A DNA stretch of 64,000 nt from UBA699 sp050261915 (GTDB lineage: Bacteria > Bacillota > Clostridia > Clostridiales > Clostridiaceae), in assembly GCA_050261915.1 (NCBI GenBank), contig JBLNDT010000047.1, positions 21,244 to 85,243 of the forward strand. The letters are read 5' to 3'. Shown in pieces: positions 25,183 through 33,241 of this stretch. The first letter of the stretch is position 1; the number at the start of each line of letters is the position of its first letter. The translations under genes were made by a program, and so were the position numbers. The notes under the pieces are model-generated. The model was not told the origin of the DNA, made no database searches, and saw nothing but the letters and a program-made list of their open reading frames with translations.

Positions 25183-26084
25183 TTTAACACCCTCAGTGGT
25201 ACATAACCGCTTTTTTCTGCTAGTTTTTGACCATCATCACTTAAAATCCACTTTAAAAGCTTTCTTGAATTTGAATCCTCAGGTGATTTTTTGTTTAATA
25301 CAGCATAATAGGCACTGGTAAAAGGATAGGAGCTGCTTATTATATTTTTATTATTTGGCTCAACATTGTTTATCTTTAAAAATTTAATTGTATCCTTGCT
25401 GTACATGGAATTTGCATAATAGTAAACAGAGTACCCAATTGCCCTGTCTGAATTGTCATAGGATGCAATATCTTCAATGAGTCCTTCCATTTCAGTTGGC
25501 TTTAATTCCTTTGGTGCATCCGCCATTTTCAGTCCCTTCATAACTTGATTTTCCATTAAGGTCTGGCTTCCTGAATTTTCTGGTCTTTGATATGCTATTA
25601 TTTCCTTGTCATCTCCTCCAACCTCTTTCCAGTTCTTTATCTTTCCCTGATATATATCCTGAAGCTGTTGTACAGTAAGATTGTCTACCGGATTTGCTTT
25701 ATTTACAAGAAATACAAAGGCCTCCTTCACAATTGGAACAACTTCAAGCTCTACCCCCTTATCCTTAGCAAGCTTTAATTCATCCGCAGAAGGTTCTGTA
25801 ACAAAAATAATATCTGCTTTTCCATCAATTAGATTTACGTATGCATTATGAGTGGTATTATGCTTTATATACTTTTCCGCATCTTCTTTACTCAGTGAAA
25901 GAAGTTCCTTTGCAATATCCTGGGATAAAGGTATGGTAGCTGTGGAACCGTCTACCTTTGGATAGGTTTCCTTAGTAAATTCAGGCTTTATATTTTCTGC
26001 TCCCTGTTTTTTTTCTGGTGTACAGCCTGAAAATACAGCAATTGTTATCAAACAAACACTTAATAAAAGAAGTTTCCTTTTCAT
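25179..26084 (-). CDS. PstS-like substrate-binding lipoprotein
   Basis: 301 residues, start ATG 26084 after AGGGGGGAAGAAAA. Lipobox CTPEKK after MKRKLLLLSVCLITIAVFSG. The periplasmic-binding-protein fold of the phosphate type is shown by KVDGSTATIPLSQDIAKELL, DGKADIIFVTEPSADEL, NKANPVDNLTVQQLQDIYQGKIKNWKEVGG and YQRPENSGSQTLMEN, which correspond to PstS ligand-loop positions (SGS/T). No pstC, pstA or pstB genes follow. It opens the operon leading to the RsiV-like lipoprotein, EcsC and ECF sigma genes, so it may serve as a ligand sensor in that module rather than in uptake. Anion specificity is inferred. Confidence 0.85.
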   Translation of the reverse strand: MKRKLLLLSVCLITIAVFSGCTPEKKQGAENIKPEFTKETYPKVDGSTATIPLSQDIAKELLSLSKEDAEKYIKHNTTHNAYVNLIDGKADIIFVTEPSADELKLAKDKGVELEVVPIVKEAFVFLVNKANPVDNLTVQQLQDIYQGKIKNWKEVGGDDKEIIAYQRPENSGSQTLMENQVMKGLKMADAPKELKPTEMEGLIEDIASYDNSDRAIGYSVYYYANSMYSKDTIKFLKINNVEPNNKNIISSSYPFTSAYYAVLNKKSPEDSNSRKLLKWILSDDGQKLAEKSGYVPLRVLK

Positions 26085-26118
26085 TTTTCTTCCCCCCTAA
26101 TATACTAGGTTCCCTTAT

Positions 26119-26148
26119 AAAAAATCCCTGAAACCAATGGTCTCAAGG
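26119..26148 (-). terminator. Intrinsic terminator after the HAD gene
   Basis: 10-bp stem (26148-26139 with 26135-26126, three G-U pairs, 3-nt loop) followed on the minus strand by ATTTTTTAT. It separates the HAD gene from the pstS-like operon. Confidence 0.75.
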
Positions 26149-26154
26149 AGTCCT

Positions 26155-26808
26155 CTATAATATAAATTTTTTAAAAGATTCTACTGTTGAAAAGTAATAA
26201 TCTGAATTTGTTTTCATAAAATCCTTTATTTCAGGTATAATGTGAGACCAGCCTGCTGCTGCAAATGTTATGTTGCAGCTCCTGGCCATATCCAGCCCTG
26301 GCTTAGAATCATCCAGCATAAGAAGTTCGTGATTATTAAAATTGAACCTTTTCATTATTTCTATTATTGGATATGGATTTGGTTTTCGCTTTTCCTCCTC
26401 CAGCTCCCATCCAAAAATTAAATCCGGGCTAAAACCGCAATTGTGCTGATAATCCCTAATTATCTGACTGTTTTCAGAATGAGAAACCACACAAATAATC
26501 CCGCCAGCATTTTTATACTCGAATAAAAAATCTGAAAAACCAGGATAAAATTCAGGAATTCTTGTGCTGGTATAATTTTTCCATATTTTATATTGATAAT
26601 CCTGCTCTTCCTTGTTTAACTTTAAAATATCCCTGCAAAGTTCAGAAAACCCTGGTTTAAAGCAGTACAAAACAAATTGTTCCAAGGTCATAGGATCCAT
26701 ATCCGGTCTTAATACCTTAAGCGCTTCTATAAATGATGGATAATGGATATCAGGGGTACTTCGAACTGCTGTATCGTCATGATCAAGAATCAAACATGGA
26801 TACTTCAT
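26155..26808 (-). CDS. HAD family hydrolase
   Basis: 217 residues. Start ATG 26808 (MKYPCLILDHDDTAVRST) is 6 nt after GGAGG; the longer GTG/ATG alternatives upstream are too close. Motif I is LDHDDTAV with the nucleophile Asp and the acid-base Asp two residues on, motif II Ser is in ICVVSHSENSQII, motif III Lys is in ELEEEKRKPNPYPI, motif IV is LLMLDDSKPGLDMA. A helical cap is inserted after motif I, so this is a C1-cap phosphatase of the phosphoglycolate phosphatase group. Substrate unknown. Motif I carries His-Asp-Asp in place of the more usual xDLDGT-type. It is 17 nt downstream of the PPOX gene. Confidence 0.87.
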   Translation of the reverse strand: MKYPCLILDHDDTAVRSTPDIHYPSFIEALKVLRPDMDPMTLEQFVLYCFKPGFSELCRDILKLNKEEQDYQYKIWKNYTSTRIPEFYPGFSDFLFEYKNAGGIICVVSHSENSQIIRDYQHNCGFSPDLIFGWELEEEKRKPNPYPIIEIMKRFNFNNHELLMLDDSKPGLDMARSCNITFAAAGWSHIIPEIKDFMKTNSDYYFSTVESFKKFIL

Positions 26809-26825
26809 ATTATCCCTCCGCAAAA

Positions 26826-27293
26826 TTACTTGTGATCTTTTCCTGTAAAGCTGTTGGAAGTGATTTTAAATACAGCCACAGAACCAGCCATTTTATCATC
26901 AAAGGTGAAATCCATTCCTGTCTGGTGTTTCATTAATATACTCAAAGCCCTTTTCTTTTCTTCTGCCTCTTCGATAAATTCAGCCTTTCCATTTCCTATT
27001 ATGCTTTTAAAGCTGTAACCATAACCACAGGCAGTATCAGCTGTAATAAGACTGTGTTCACAATCCATTTCAAAGCAAACACTGTTATTTTCCATGATTG
27101 CAGAAATTTTTCTGCCTTCCTTTGCACTATGGAAGTACAAAACAAGCTCATTGTTTTCAAAACTATATCCAAAATTTAAAGGAACTATATAAAGACCATC
27201 TTTATCCTTCATACCTACTCTGCAAACCTTGCATTTGTCCAGTACTTTAAGCATTTCAGCCATATCGGTTATTTCCCTGTCTTTTCTTCTCAT
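26826..27293 (-). CDS. Pyridoxamine 5'-phosphate oxidase family protein (NimA-like)
   Basis: 155 residues, start ATG 27293 after AAAGGAGTATGATAAT. Split-barrel flavin-binding fold: MAEMLKVLDKCKVCRVGMKD, DGLYIVPLNFGYSFENNELV, YFHSAKEGRKISAIMENNSV, and VIGNGKAEF-type strand (SIIGNGKAEFIEEAEEKKRA). Proteins of this group bind FMN or F420-like cofactors and include 5-nitroimidazole reductases; the HTGMDFTFDDKMAGSVAVFKI ending with a conserved His-x2-Tyr-like region is typical. The role is probably reduction of small molecules. The sequence shows no truncation. It is co-directional with the HAD gene. Confidence 0.87.
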   Translation of the reverse strand: MRRKDREITDMAEMLKVLDKCKVCRVGMKDKDGLYIVPLNFGYSFENNELVLYFHSAKEGRKISAIMENNSVCFEMDCEHSLITADTACGYGYSFKSIIGNGKAEFIEEAEEKKRALSILMKHQTGMDFTFDDKMAGSVAVFKITSNSFTGKDHK

Positions 27294-27368
27294 ATTATCA
27301 TACTCCTTTAATTCATATCCTGTAATAATATTCTACAAATCACATATATTATCCTTCAAGTAAAAAGA

Positions 27369-27392
27369 AAAAACATACCTTTTGGCATGTTT
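27369..27392 (-). terminator. Terminator of the 27392-27796 gene
   Basis: 9-bp stem AAACATGCC / GGTATGTTT (one G-U) with an AAAA loop, then TTTCTTTTTA on the minus strand, starting at the stop codon of the secreted protein gene. Confidence 0.8.
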
Positions 27393-27796
27393 TACTTTGT
27401 TATAGGAGTTTTATCAGTGGCAGATTTTTGTGGAACCTGATCACATTTTACAGTAAGCTTATTTTCTATATATTCATTTTTAGGGTTTTCATCTACTGAA
27501 TAGGCTTTAGTTATATATGCATACTTACCTGCCTTAAGGGTTCCTATATTCCAGGTAAGCCCTCCAGCAGAGTCTTTTGCAGAGACTGCAGTTAAATCCA
27601 CATCCCCTGCATTGAAAACAATATAATTGTATGTAAAAACACTCCCTGGTTTAACTGTATCCTTATCCGGATTTATAAAAATATAAAGTTTTTCATTTGA
27701 AACATTTTTATATGGATAGTATGAATAACCTCCAAAGAAGCTGACTGCAGCAGTTATAATAATGGTTAGCAAAACTCCAACTATATTCTTTTTCAT
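27392..27796 (-). CDS. Small secreted or membrane-anchored beta-domain protein
   Basis: 134 residues, start ATG 27796 after AAAGGAGATACCTT. One N-terminal signal or anchor helix (NIVGVLLTIIITAAVSFFGG), then a single immunoglobulin-like beta domain resembling DUF11/CARDB repeats: KDTVKPGSVFTYNYIVFNAG, DVDLTAVSAKDSAGGLTWNI, GTLKAGKYAYITKAYSV and EYIENKLTVKCD. Such domains make adhesion stalks or surface scaffolds; a single copy with no sorting signal suggests a stand-alone anchored protein. I do not recognise a specific family. It is upstream of its own terminator and 23 nt downstream of truA. Confidence 0.6.
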   Translation of the reverse strand: MKKNIVGVLLTIIITAAVSFFGGYSYYPYKNVSNEKLYIFINPDKDTVKPGSVFTYNYIVFNAGDVDLTAVSAKDSAGGLTWNIGTLKAGKYAYITKAYSVDENPKNEYIENKLTVKCDQVPQKSATDKTPITK

Positions 27797-27819
27797 AAGG
27801 TATCTCCTTTAAACCAAAT

Positions 27820-28557
27820 TTAATATTCTATATATTTAAGGCACAAGCCCTTAGCCTGGGCTATTGGACCTGCTTCCGACCTTTTCTTTTCATTTAATAT
27901 TTTCTCTACGTCTTTAGGTGTAAGTTCACCTTTTCCAGCTTCCATAAGAGTTCCAGCTATTATTCTTACCATGTTCAGCATGAAGCTGTTTCCATTTACC
28001 TCTATTTCAATAAGCCCTTCATTTTCTATAATGTTTATGTAGTTAATTGTTCTATCTGTAGATTTTGTATTTGTTTTCAAACTTGTAAAGCTTTGAAAAT
28101 CATGAGTACCAATTAACTTTTCTGCAGCCTTTTTCATTTTTTCTATATCTAACTTAACATCTGAATGGTAAACATACTTTCGATTGAAAACATTTCTAAA
28201 CCTGGTGTTGTTTATTTTGTATACGTAGGTTTTTGATTTTGCCTTATATCTTGCATGAAATCTTTCTCCGGTGTCCTTCATGGACTTTACTACAATATCT
28301 TCTGGCAGATATTCATATAAATACTCCAGCATTGCATCAGTTGTAAGATTGCTTTCAGTGTGGAAATTTGCAATATAGTTTTCAGCATGGACTCCAGAGT
28401 CGGTTCTTCCACAACCTATGACCTGAATCTCTTCCCCTGTCATTTTGGATAGTACATTTTCAATTTTTTCCTGAACTGTTGAGATGCCTTCCTTTTGCTT
28501 CTGCCACCCCTTATATCTGGTTCCGTCAAAATCAATTGCCATTTTCAAATTTCTCAT
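27820..28557 (-). CDS. truA: tRNA pseudouridine(38-40) synthase
   Basis: 245 residues. The open frame begins with TTG AGG ATG ATG AAA ATG; I choose ATG 28557 (MRNLKMAIDFDGTRYKGWQ) because GAGG is 9 nt upstream, though 28563 is possible. The catalytic Asp is in VIGCGRTDSGVHAENYIANF; other TruA motifs are YKAKSKTYVYKI, HDFQSFTSLKTNTKSTDRTI and FMLNMVRIIAGTLMEAGKGE. It isomerises uridines 38-40 in the tRNA anticodon arm in the cytoplasm. In Clostridium truA often lies after ecfA/ecfT and ribosomal genes; here it is among unrelated genes, so it may be one of two paralogues (inference). Confidence 0.95.
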   Translation of the reverse strand: MRNLKMAIDFDGTRYKGWQKQKEGISTVQEKIENVLSKMTGEEIQVIGCGRTDSGVHAENYIANFHTESNLTTDAMLEYLYEYLPEDIVVKSMKDTGERFHARYKAKSKTYVYKINNTRFRNVFNRKYVYHSDVKLDIEKMKKAAEKLIGTHDFQSFTSLKTNTKSTDRTINYINIIENEGLIEIEVNGNSFMLNMVRIIAGTLMEAGKGELTPKDVEKILNEKKRSEAGPIAQAKGLCLKYIEY

Positions 28558-28604
28558 TTTCATCATCCTCAATTATCTTTATTTTCTATACCAATATAAT
28601 ACCC

Positions 28605-30932
28605 TTAATTCCTTTGTTCTGCATAGTATTGTTTTTTTAGAAATAATTCTTCGAAATCTTCAGAATTCACAGGTTTTCCTAGTAAATAACCCTGAACCTG
28701 CTCGCACCCTAACTCTGAAAGTAAATCCAGCTGCTCCTGATACTCCACCCCTTCAGCTATTGTCTGGATGCCTATGGATTTAGCCAGCTGAACGGTGAAC
28801 TTTGTAATATTCATATCATAGCTGTCAGTGGTCAATTTATTTATCAATTCTCTGGCTATCTTAATTTTATCAAACGGGAAAGTCTTTAGCGCTCCTAAGG
28901 AAGAATAGCCTGTCCCAAAATCATCTATTGAAATAGAAAACCCTGCTTCTTTTATTCTGTTAGCTATATCTGACATAATATATCTGCCTTCCATGGCTGC
29001 ACTTTCAGTAATTTCTATATCCACCCAGCTTTTCTTCACAGAATTGTTCCTAACCATATTCTCAAGTTCCAGGATAAAAGTTTCCTGATCCAGCTGTTTA
29101 GGGGAAACATTTACTGCCATCTTTAACTCAAATCCGTAGGTATTGTTCCACTTCGCAATTTGCTGCAACGCCCTTCCTAGTACCCAGCTCCCTATAGATA
29201 TTATCTTGTCAATATCCTCTGCTATAGGGATGAATTCTGCAGGGGGAATAAACCCTTTTTCTGGGTGCTTCCATCTTAGCAGGGCTTCCATACCAACCAG
29301 TTTTTTATCTGAAATACTAAATTGAGGCTGATAATAAACCATAAATTCAGCATCATAATCTGCCTTCTTAAGTAAAATTTCTATTTCATTTCTCCTATGT
29401 ATTTTATCGCTCAATTCCTTGTTAAAACACATAATTTTATTTATGCCGTTTTGCTTTGCAAAGTACATAGCCATGTCTGCATTTTTTAAAAGTGATGCTG
29501 AGTTTTCTGCATCAAAGGGAAACATGGAAATGCCTATGCTCATTGAAAGGGAAAAAGAATAATTGTCTACAATAATAGGCTCGCTGCAGCCAATTATTAT
29601 CATCATTGCCATTTCTTCAATTTCCTTAAGTTCCTTCGTAGTTTTAACTACAAATACAAATTCATCCCCACCTATCCTTGCAATGGCGGTGTTTTTATTT
29701 TTAACGCTTAGCAGTCTGTTGGAAAGCTCAATCAATACCCTGTCCCCCACATTGTGGCCATAGGTATCGTTTATTATTTTGAAGCGGTCTACATCTAAAT
29801 AAATTAACGCTACATTTTCACCAATAGGAGCATTTTCAATCATTTTATCAAGCTCATCCATTATAGATCGTCTGTTATATAGATTTGTTACGCTGTCACG
29901 ATTGGCTAAAAATTCCAACTGCTTATTTTTTTCAACAACTTCTCTTGTACGTTCTTCTATGCGTTTTTCCAGCTCTAAATTAATATCATGCTCCTTAATG
30001 GCAGACTGAACCTGGGTTCCAAGGGCTGCATGAATAATAATTATGCCAGCAAAATATATCATTTCAATGGTATCAAATCCCTTGATTAATACAACAATTA
30101 TTGGTGGAATAAGTAATAAAAGGCTTCTTTTACTTGAGCCAAGATTCGAACATTCCATATCAGGCATATAGAGATTTTTTTTAGATCTTACTTTAGTCTC
30201 CATTGCTAAAGCAAAGCCAATAATACCAATCATATACAAACCGTCTACAATTGAGTTTGGAATATATATATCCTTAAATTCGAGATACAGCCATGAAAAA
30301 TCCGCAATAATAAATATTAGTATTGAATAGGATATTATCTTTAATGGCATAGTGATTTTTCTGCTTATTATAGAAAAATACCAAATGGCCAAACATATAA
30401 AAACCAGTATATCAGTGCAGAAACTAACGCCATATATCCAGCCTATTTTATTAAAATACCTTAGAAGTTCTATGCTTCTATCAAAAAATACTATCCAAAG
30501 GAAATAAAGAATTGAAAGAGATATTGCCAGTGAGTCTATAATAAACAAAAGCATATTCCATTTTTTCATATATTGAGATATATGAATAACCACTGCAGCA
30601 AAGATAAAGAAATTTGTTCCTGCATAAAAAAATGATACTAAATCTACGTTTTCAGGGTTTATCAAAGTAAAAAAATCATAATACATCCAAAGGGAATCGG
30701 CACATCCCCAGCTCAAACCCGCAAATCCTAAAAGAAGCCAGGTCTTTTCATAGGCTGTATCAGACTTGAAATATCTATAATAAATTAATCCAAAACAAAC
30801 AATACCACCTATTGGAGATAAAATATCCCCCCAAAACTGTGATTGAAATATAAGAGCAATACTATAAATTAATAAATATCCACCAAGAAAATATGATGTT
30901 TGCATATTTTTAATATTTTCCACATAAGTCAC
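28605..30932 (-). CDS. Membrane-bound GGDEF-EAL cyclic-di-GMP enzyme
   Basis: 775 residues. N-terminal integral membrane sensor of about eight helices (20-320), a short coiled coil (KEHDINLELEKRIEERTREV), GGDEF domain (about 345-505) with intact ARIGGDEFVF, and EAL domain (about 520-770) with GMEALLRWKHPEKGFIPPAE, the metal residues in ITESAAMEGR and IDDFGTGYSSLGALKTFPFD, and QTIAEGVEYQEQLDLL. Both active sites look complete, so the protein may be bifunctional, making and degrading c-di-GMP. There is no RxxD inhibitory site in the usual place before GGDEF. The start is a GTG (30932) with a weak ribosome site. Confidence 0.93.
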   Translation of the reverse strand: MTYVENIKNMQTSYFLGGYLLIYSIALIFQSQFWGDILSPIGGIVCFGLIYYRYFKSDTAYEKTWLLLGFAGLSWGCADSLWMYYDFFTLINPENVDLVSFFYAGTNFFIFAAVVIHISQYMKKWNMLLFIIDSLAISLSILYFLWIVFFDRSIELLRYFNKIGWIYGVSFCTDILVFICLAIWYFSIISRKITMPLKIISYSILIFIIADFSWLYLEFKDIYIPNSIVDGLYMIGIIGFALAMETKVRSKKNLYMPDMECSNLGSSKRSLLLLIPPIIVVLIKGFDTIEMIYFAGIIIIHAALGTQVQSAIKEHDINLELEKRIEERTREVVEKNKQLEFLANRDSVTNLYNRRSIMDELDKMIENAPIGENVALIYLDVDRFKIINDTYGHNVGDRVLIELSNRLLSVKNKNTAIARIGGDEFVFVVKTTKELKEIEEMAMMIIIGCSEPIIVDNYSFSLSMSIGISMFPFDAENSASLLKNADMAMYFAKQNGINKIMCFNKELSDKIHRRNEIEILLKKADYDAEFMVYYQPQFSISDKKLVGMEALLRWKHPEKGFIPPAEFIPIAEDIDKIISIGSWVLGRALQQIAKWNNTYGFELKMAVNVSPKQLDQETFILELENMVRNNSVKKSWVDIEITESAAMEGRYIMSDIANRIKEAGFSISIDDFGTGYSSLGALKTFPFDKIKIARELINKLTTDSYDMNITKFTVQLAKSIGIQTIAEGVEYQEQLDLLSELGCEQVQGYLLGKPVNSEDFEELFLKKQYYAEQRN

Positions 30933-31005
30933 TTCACAATCAAATTAAAATATTCTATATACCTTATCGAGTTAAATAGAAATTTCTTTAATAAAAGTCC
31001 ATATA

Positions 31006-31034
31006 TTGACATTTAAAATTTGTAGGTGTAATAT
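31006..31034 (+). promoter_or_regulatory. Consensus sigma-A promoter of the SPFH operon
   Basis: TTGACA at 31006-31011 and TAATAT at 31029-31034, spacer 17 bp. Transcription should begin at about 31041, inside the perfect inverted repeat that follows. Confidence 0.8.
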
Positions 31035-31038
31035 AAAA

Positions 31039-31059
31039 TTGATATCAATATGATATCAA
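31039..31059. promoter_or_regulatory. Perfect inverted-repeat operator at the SPFH start site
   Basis: TTGATATCA-ATA-TGATATCAA, a perfect 9-bp inverted repeat with a 3-bp spacer, just 5 bp downstream of the -10 box and ending before the AGAGGAGGAG ribosome site. Binding here would block transcription initiation. The ribbon-helix-helix gene in the same operon is the obvious candidate binder. Confidence 0.75.
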
Positions 31060-31073
31060 GAGGAGGAGTAAAA

Positions 31074-32099
31074 ATGTCTGAAATATCAAATGTTGAAAAA
31101 AAACTTCAATTTCATGAAATTGATCCTAAGCCTAAAAATGGGATGATTTTTCTTATTCTAAACATCATTATGATGCTTGCCGCACTTGGAATCTTTATAT
31201 ATGGAATTAACCTGACGGATAAGGGCTATTCAAAGGGAATTGCTCTTATAGTTATAGGCGCCTTGTATCTATTTGTAATCGGTCCGGTAATTTTTGGAGG
31301 TCTGAAAATTCTTAAACCAAATGAAGCACTGGTACTTACTCTATTTGGTAAATATTATGGCACTTTAAGAGGTGAAGGCTTTTACTTTGTTAATCCCTTT
31401 TCTGCTGCCTTTAATCCTATAGCTCATGCGGAACTAGATCAAACTGCTGCAATTGAAGCAGCAAAAACCGGCAGCAAACACAATGCTTCTGCAAATGTAA
31501 GAAGACCTGGAAAAATAATTTCATTAAAAACAATGACACTAAGCAATGACAAGCAGAAAATAAATGATGCTATGGGTAATCCTATTATCATAGGTATTGT
31601 TGTAATATGGAGGGTTGTGAATACAGCAAAGGCTGCATTTAATGTAGACAACTATAAGGAATTCCTTTCAATTCAATGTGATTCAGCACTTAGAAATATT
31701 GTCCGTCTATATCCATATGATGCTTCCGTAGAGGAAGGTGAAAAATCCCTTAGAGGAAGCAGCCAGGAAGTTGCAAAGAGGCTTAAAGCTGAAATACAAG
31801 CCAGCGTTGAAATTGCTGGATTGGAAGTAATGGAAGCTAGAATTACTCATTTGGCATACGCCCCTGAAATTGCTGCTGCAATGCTTCAAAGACAGCAGGC
31901 TTCAGCTATTATAGAGGCAAGACAAATGATAGTTGATGGTGCGGTTGGAATGGTGGAAATGGCCCTTGAAAAGCTTAGTGAACATGAAATAGTTCAACTT
32001 GATGAGGAAAGAAAGGCAGCCATGGTAAGCAATCTCCTTGTGGTTCTCTGCGGCAACAAGGATGCACAGCCTATTGTAAACAGCGGATCAATTTATTAA
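31074..32099 (+). CDS. SPFH/band-7 domain membrane protein
   Basis: 341 residues. Start ATG 31074 (MSEISNVEKKLQFHEIDPKP) follows AGAGGAGGAGTAAAA. Two closely spaced hydrophobic segments (about 25-45 and 52-75) form an N-terminal hairpin anchor; then the SPFH domain (about 80-290): LKPNEALVLTLFGKYYGTLRGEGFYFVNPF in pieces, AGLEVMEARITHLAYAPEIA, QRQQASAIIEARQMIVDGAV and the helical tail. SPFH proteins oligomerise into membrane cages like stomatin or HflKC, often scaffolding or tuning proteases. A very similar protein is widespread in bacteria together with a small Arc-like gene, as here (45-nt gap). Confidence 0.9.
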   Translation: MSEISNVEKKLQFHEIDPKPKNGMIFLILNIIMMLAALGIFIYGINLTDKGYSKGIALIVIGALYLFVIGPVIFGGLKILKPNEALVLTLFGKYYGTLRGEGFYFVNPFSAAFNPIAHAELDQTAAIEAAKTGSKHNASANVRRPGKIISLKTMTLSNDKQKINDAMGNPIIIGIVVIWRVVNTAKAAFNVDNYKEFLSIQCDSALRNIVRLYPYDASVEEGEKSLRGSSQEVAKRLKAEIQASVEIAGLEVMEARITHLAYAPEIAAAMLQRQQASAIIEARQMIVDGAVGMVEMALEKLSEHEIVQLDEERKAAMVSNLLVVLCGNKDAQPIVNSGSIY

Positions 32100-32143
32100 A
32101 ATGGTACTTGTAATAATTTTGTATGAAAGGGAGCTGGGGCCTG

Positions 32144-32323
32144 ATGAATGAAAAGGATAAAGAAAAAGATAAAAAGCAGCTGCTGCTTCGTCTATCCCCT
32201 TCCCTTTGGAAAGAGCTTGCCGCCTGGGCTGAGGATGATTTTCGCTCAATTAACGGGCAAATAGAATATCTACTCACCGAATGCGTTAAAAAGCGTAAAA
32301 AAAACAATAAAGATAATGAATAA
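32144..32323 (+). CDS. Arc-type ribbon-helix-helix DNA-binding protein
   Basis: 59 residues from ATG 32144, 11 nt after AAGGGAG. Lysine/aspartate-rich head, then the ribbon strand QLLLRLSPSLWKELAAWAE, turn, helix FRSINGQIEYLLTECVKKRK. The pattern LLRLSPSLWKELAxWAxxxFRSxNxQIEYLLxxxV is typical of Arc/MetJ-like proteins that bind DNA as dimers through the beta ribbon. No toxin gene is adjacent. It follows the SPFH gene and most likely represses the operon through the inverted repeat at 31039-31059. Confidence 0.85.
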   Translation: MNEKDKEKDKKQLLLRLSPSLWKELAAWAEDDFRSINGQIEYLLTECVKKRKKNNKDNE

Positions 32324-32324
32324 A

Positions 32325-32352
32325 AAAACAAGGCTTGTATAGCCTTGTTTTT
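32325..32352. terminator. Bidirectional terminator
   Basis: 11-bp stem AAAACAAGGCT / AGCCTTGTTTT (32325-32335 with 32341-32351) with a 5-nt loop and T tract, between the convergent Arc-like gene and phosphoesterase gene. Confidence 0.9.
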
Positions 32353-33094
32353 ATGCTCTTCCTGTTAATATTGCTTTTTCCCAGTCAGGTCTGTTATTCT
32401 TAGCTGCCATTGCTGCAGCTGCTTTATAGTCATAGTTAAGTGCAATATTCTCAACTTTAAACTGTGCTGCTTCTCTAGTCACAACTGAGTAACGAGTATG
32501 AAAGCTTCCGGATTCCATCACGTGATAATAAGGATTTTCCGCCTTAAAGGCTGGAAGACCTACACTTCCAGGATTTAATACCAAGCTGCCCCTATTTAAG
32601 TTTATACATCTTTGAATATGGCTGTGACCGCACAATACTACCTTTTGAGATATTTCTGCAAGTTCCTCTTCTAATTCTTCCTTTGATTTAACTGAGGCCC
32701 CCTGCTCTGTTACCTTTTCAATAAGATACTTTGAATCATTATCAGGGGTACCATGGCAAAGGAAAAAATCATCAAGAAATACCTTGGTGGTAGGCAGTGA
32801 TTCCAGCCAATTTAAAGCCTCTTCATTAATATGAGCCCTGACATAGTTCATAGTAAAATGTATTTCTTCTTTATCAATATCTTCAACCATGTTCCTATCC
32901 TGGTTTCCTGCAATACTAATAATGTTTTCATTTCTTAAAATTTCAAAAGTGCCACCAGGATCCAGGGGCCCGAATAAGGAATCCCCAAGATTAATAATTT
33001 GTGTAATGCCTCTATTTTTAATATCTTTCATAACTTCTTTCAATGCCCAGCTGTTGCCGTGAATATCGGAAATTACAGCAATTTTCATATTCAT
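32351..33094 (-). CDS. Metallophosphoesterase family protein
   Basis: 247 residues. Start ATG 33094 (MNMKIAVISDIHGNSWAL), after GGAAGG with 8-nt spacing. Complete calcineurin-like metal motifs: SDIHGN, IINLGDSLFGP, AGNQDRNMV, FFLCHGTPDN, VVLCGHSHIQRCI. The class is the YfcE/DR1281-type small phosphodiesterases, active on small phosphodiesters or nucleotides, and the protein is cytoplasmic. The C-terminal tail (AALMAAKNNRPDW type) is the usual one. Ends at a terminator shared with the Arc-like gene. Physiological substrate is unknown. Confidence 0.88.
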   Translation of the reverse strand: MNMKIAVISDIHGNSWALKEVMKDIKNRGITQIINLGDSLFGPLDPGGTFEILRNENIISIAGNQDRNMVEDIDKEEIHFTMNYVRAHINEEALNWLESLPTTKVFLDDFFLCHGTPDNDSKYLIEKVTEQGASVKSKEELEEELAEISQKVVLCGHSHIQRCINLNRGSLVLNPGSVGLPAFKAENPYYHVMESGSFHTRYSVVTREAAQFKVENIALNYDYKAAAAMAAKNNRPDWEKAILTGRA

Positions 33095-33212
33095 ACACAT
33101 CACCTTCCTATTATGGTATAAAAAAATTACATAATAATGAATTAAAACTAATTAGACTGTGCATACTATTACCGTTAAACCTTTTTGATTTTTTATTTTA
33201 TTTTCTTTCTCC

Positions 33213-33240
33213 TCCCCGTTTTATCGGGGATTTTTTATTT
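33213..33240 (+). terminator. Orphan plus-strand terminator-like hairpin
   Basis: TCCCCG TTTTAT CGGGGA followed by TTTTTTATTT, a typical intrinsic terminator in the plus direction. No plus-strand gene ends here: the nearest features are minus-strand genes. It might end a short antisense or small RNA starting between 33100 and 33200, or be a remnant. Confidence 0.5.
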
Positions 33241-33241
33241 A

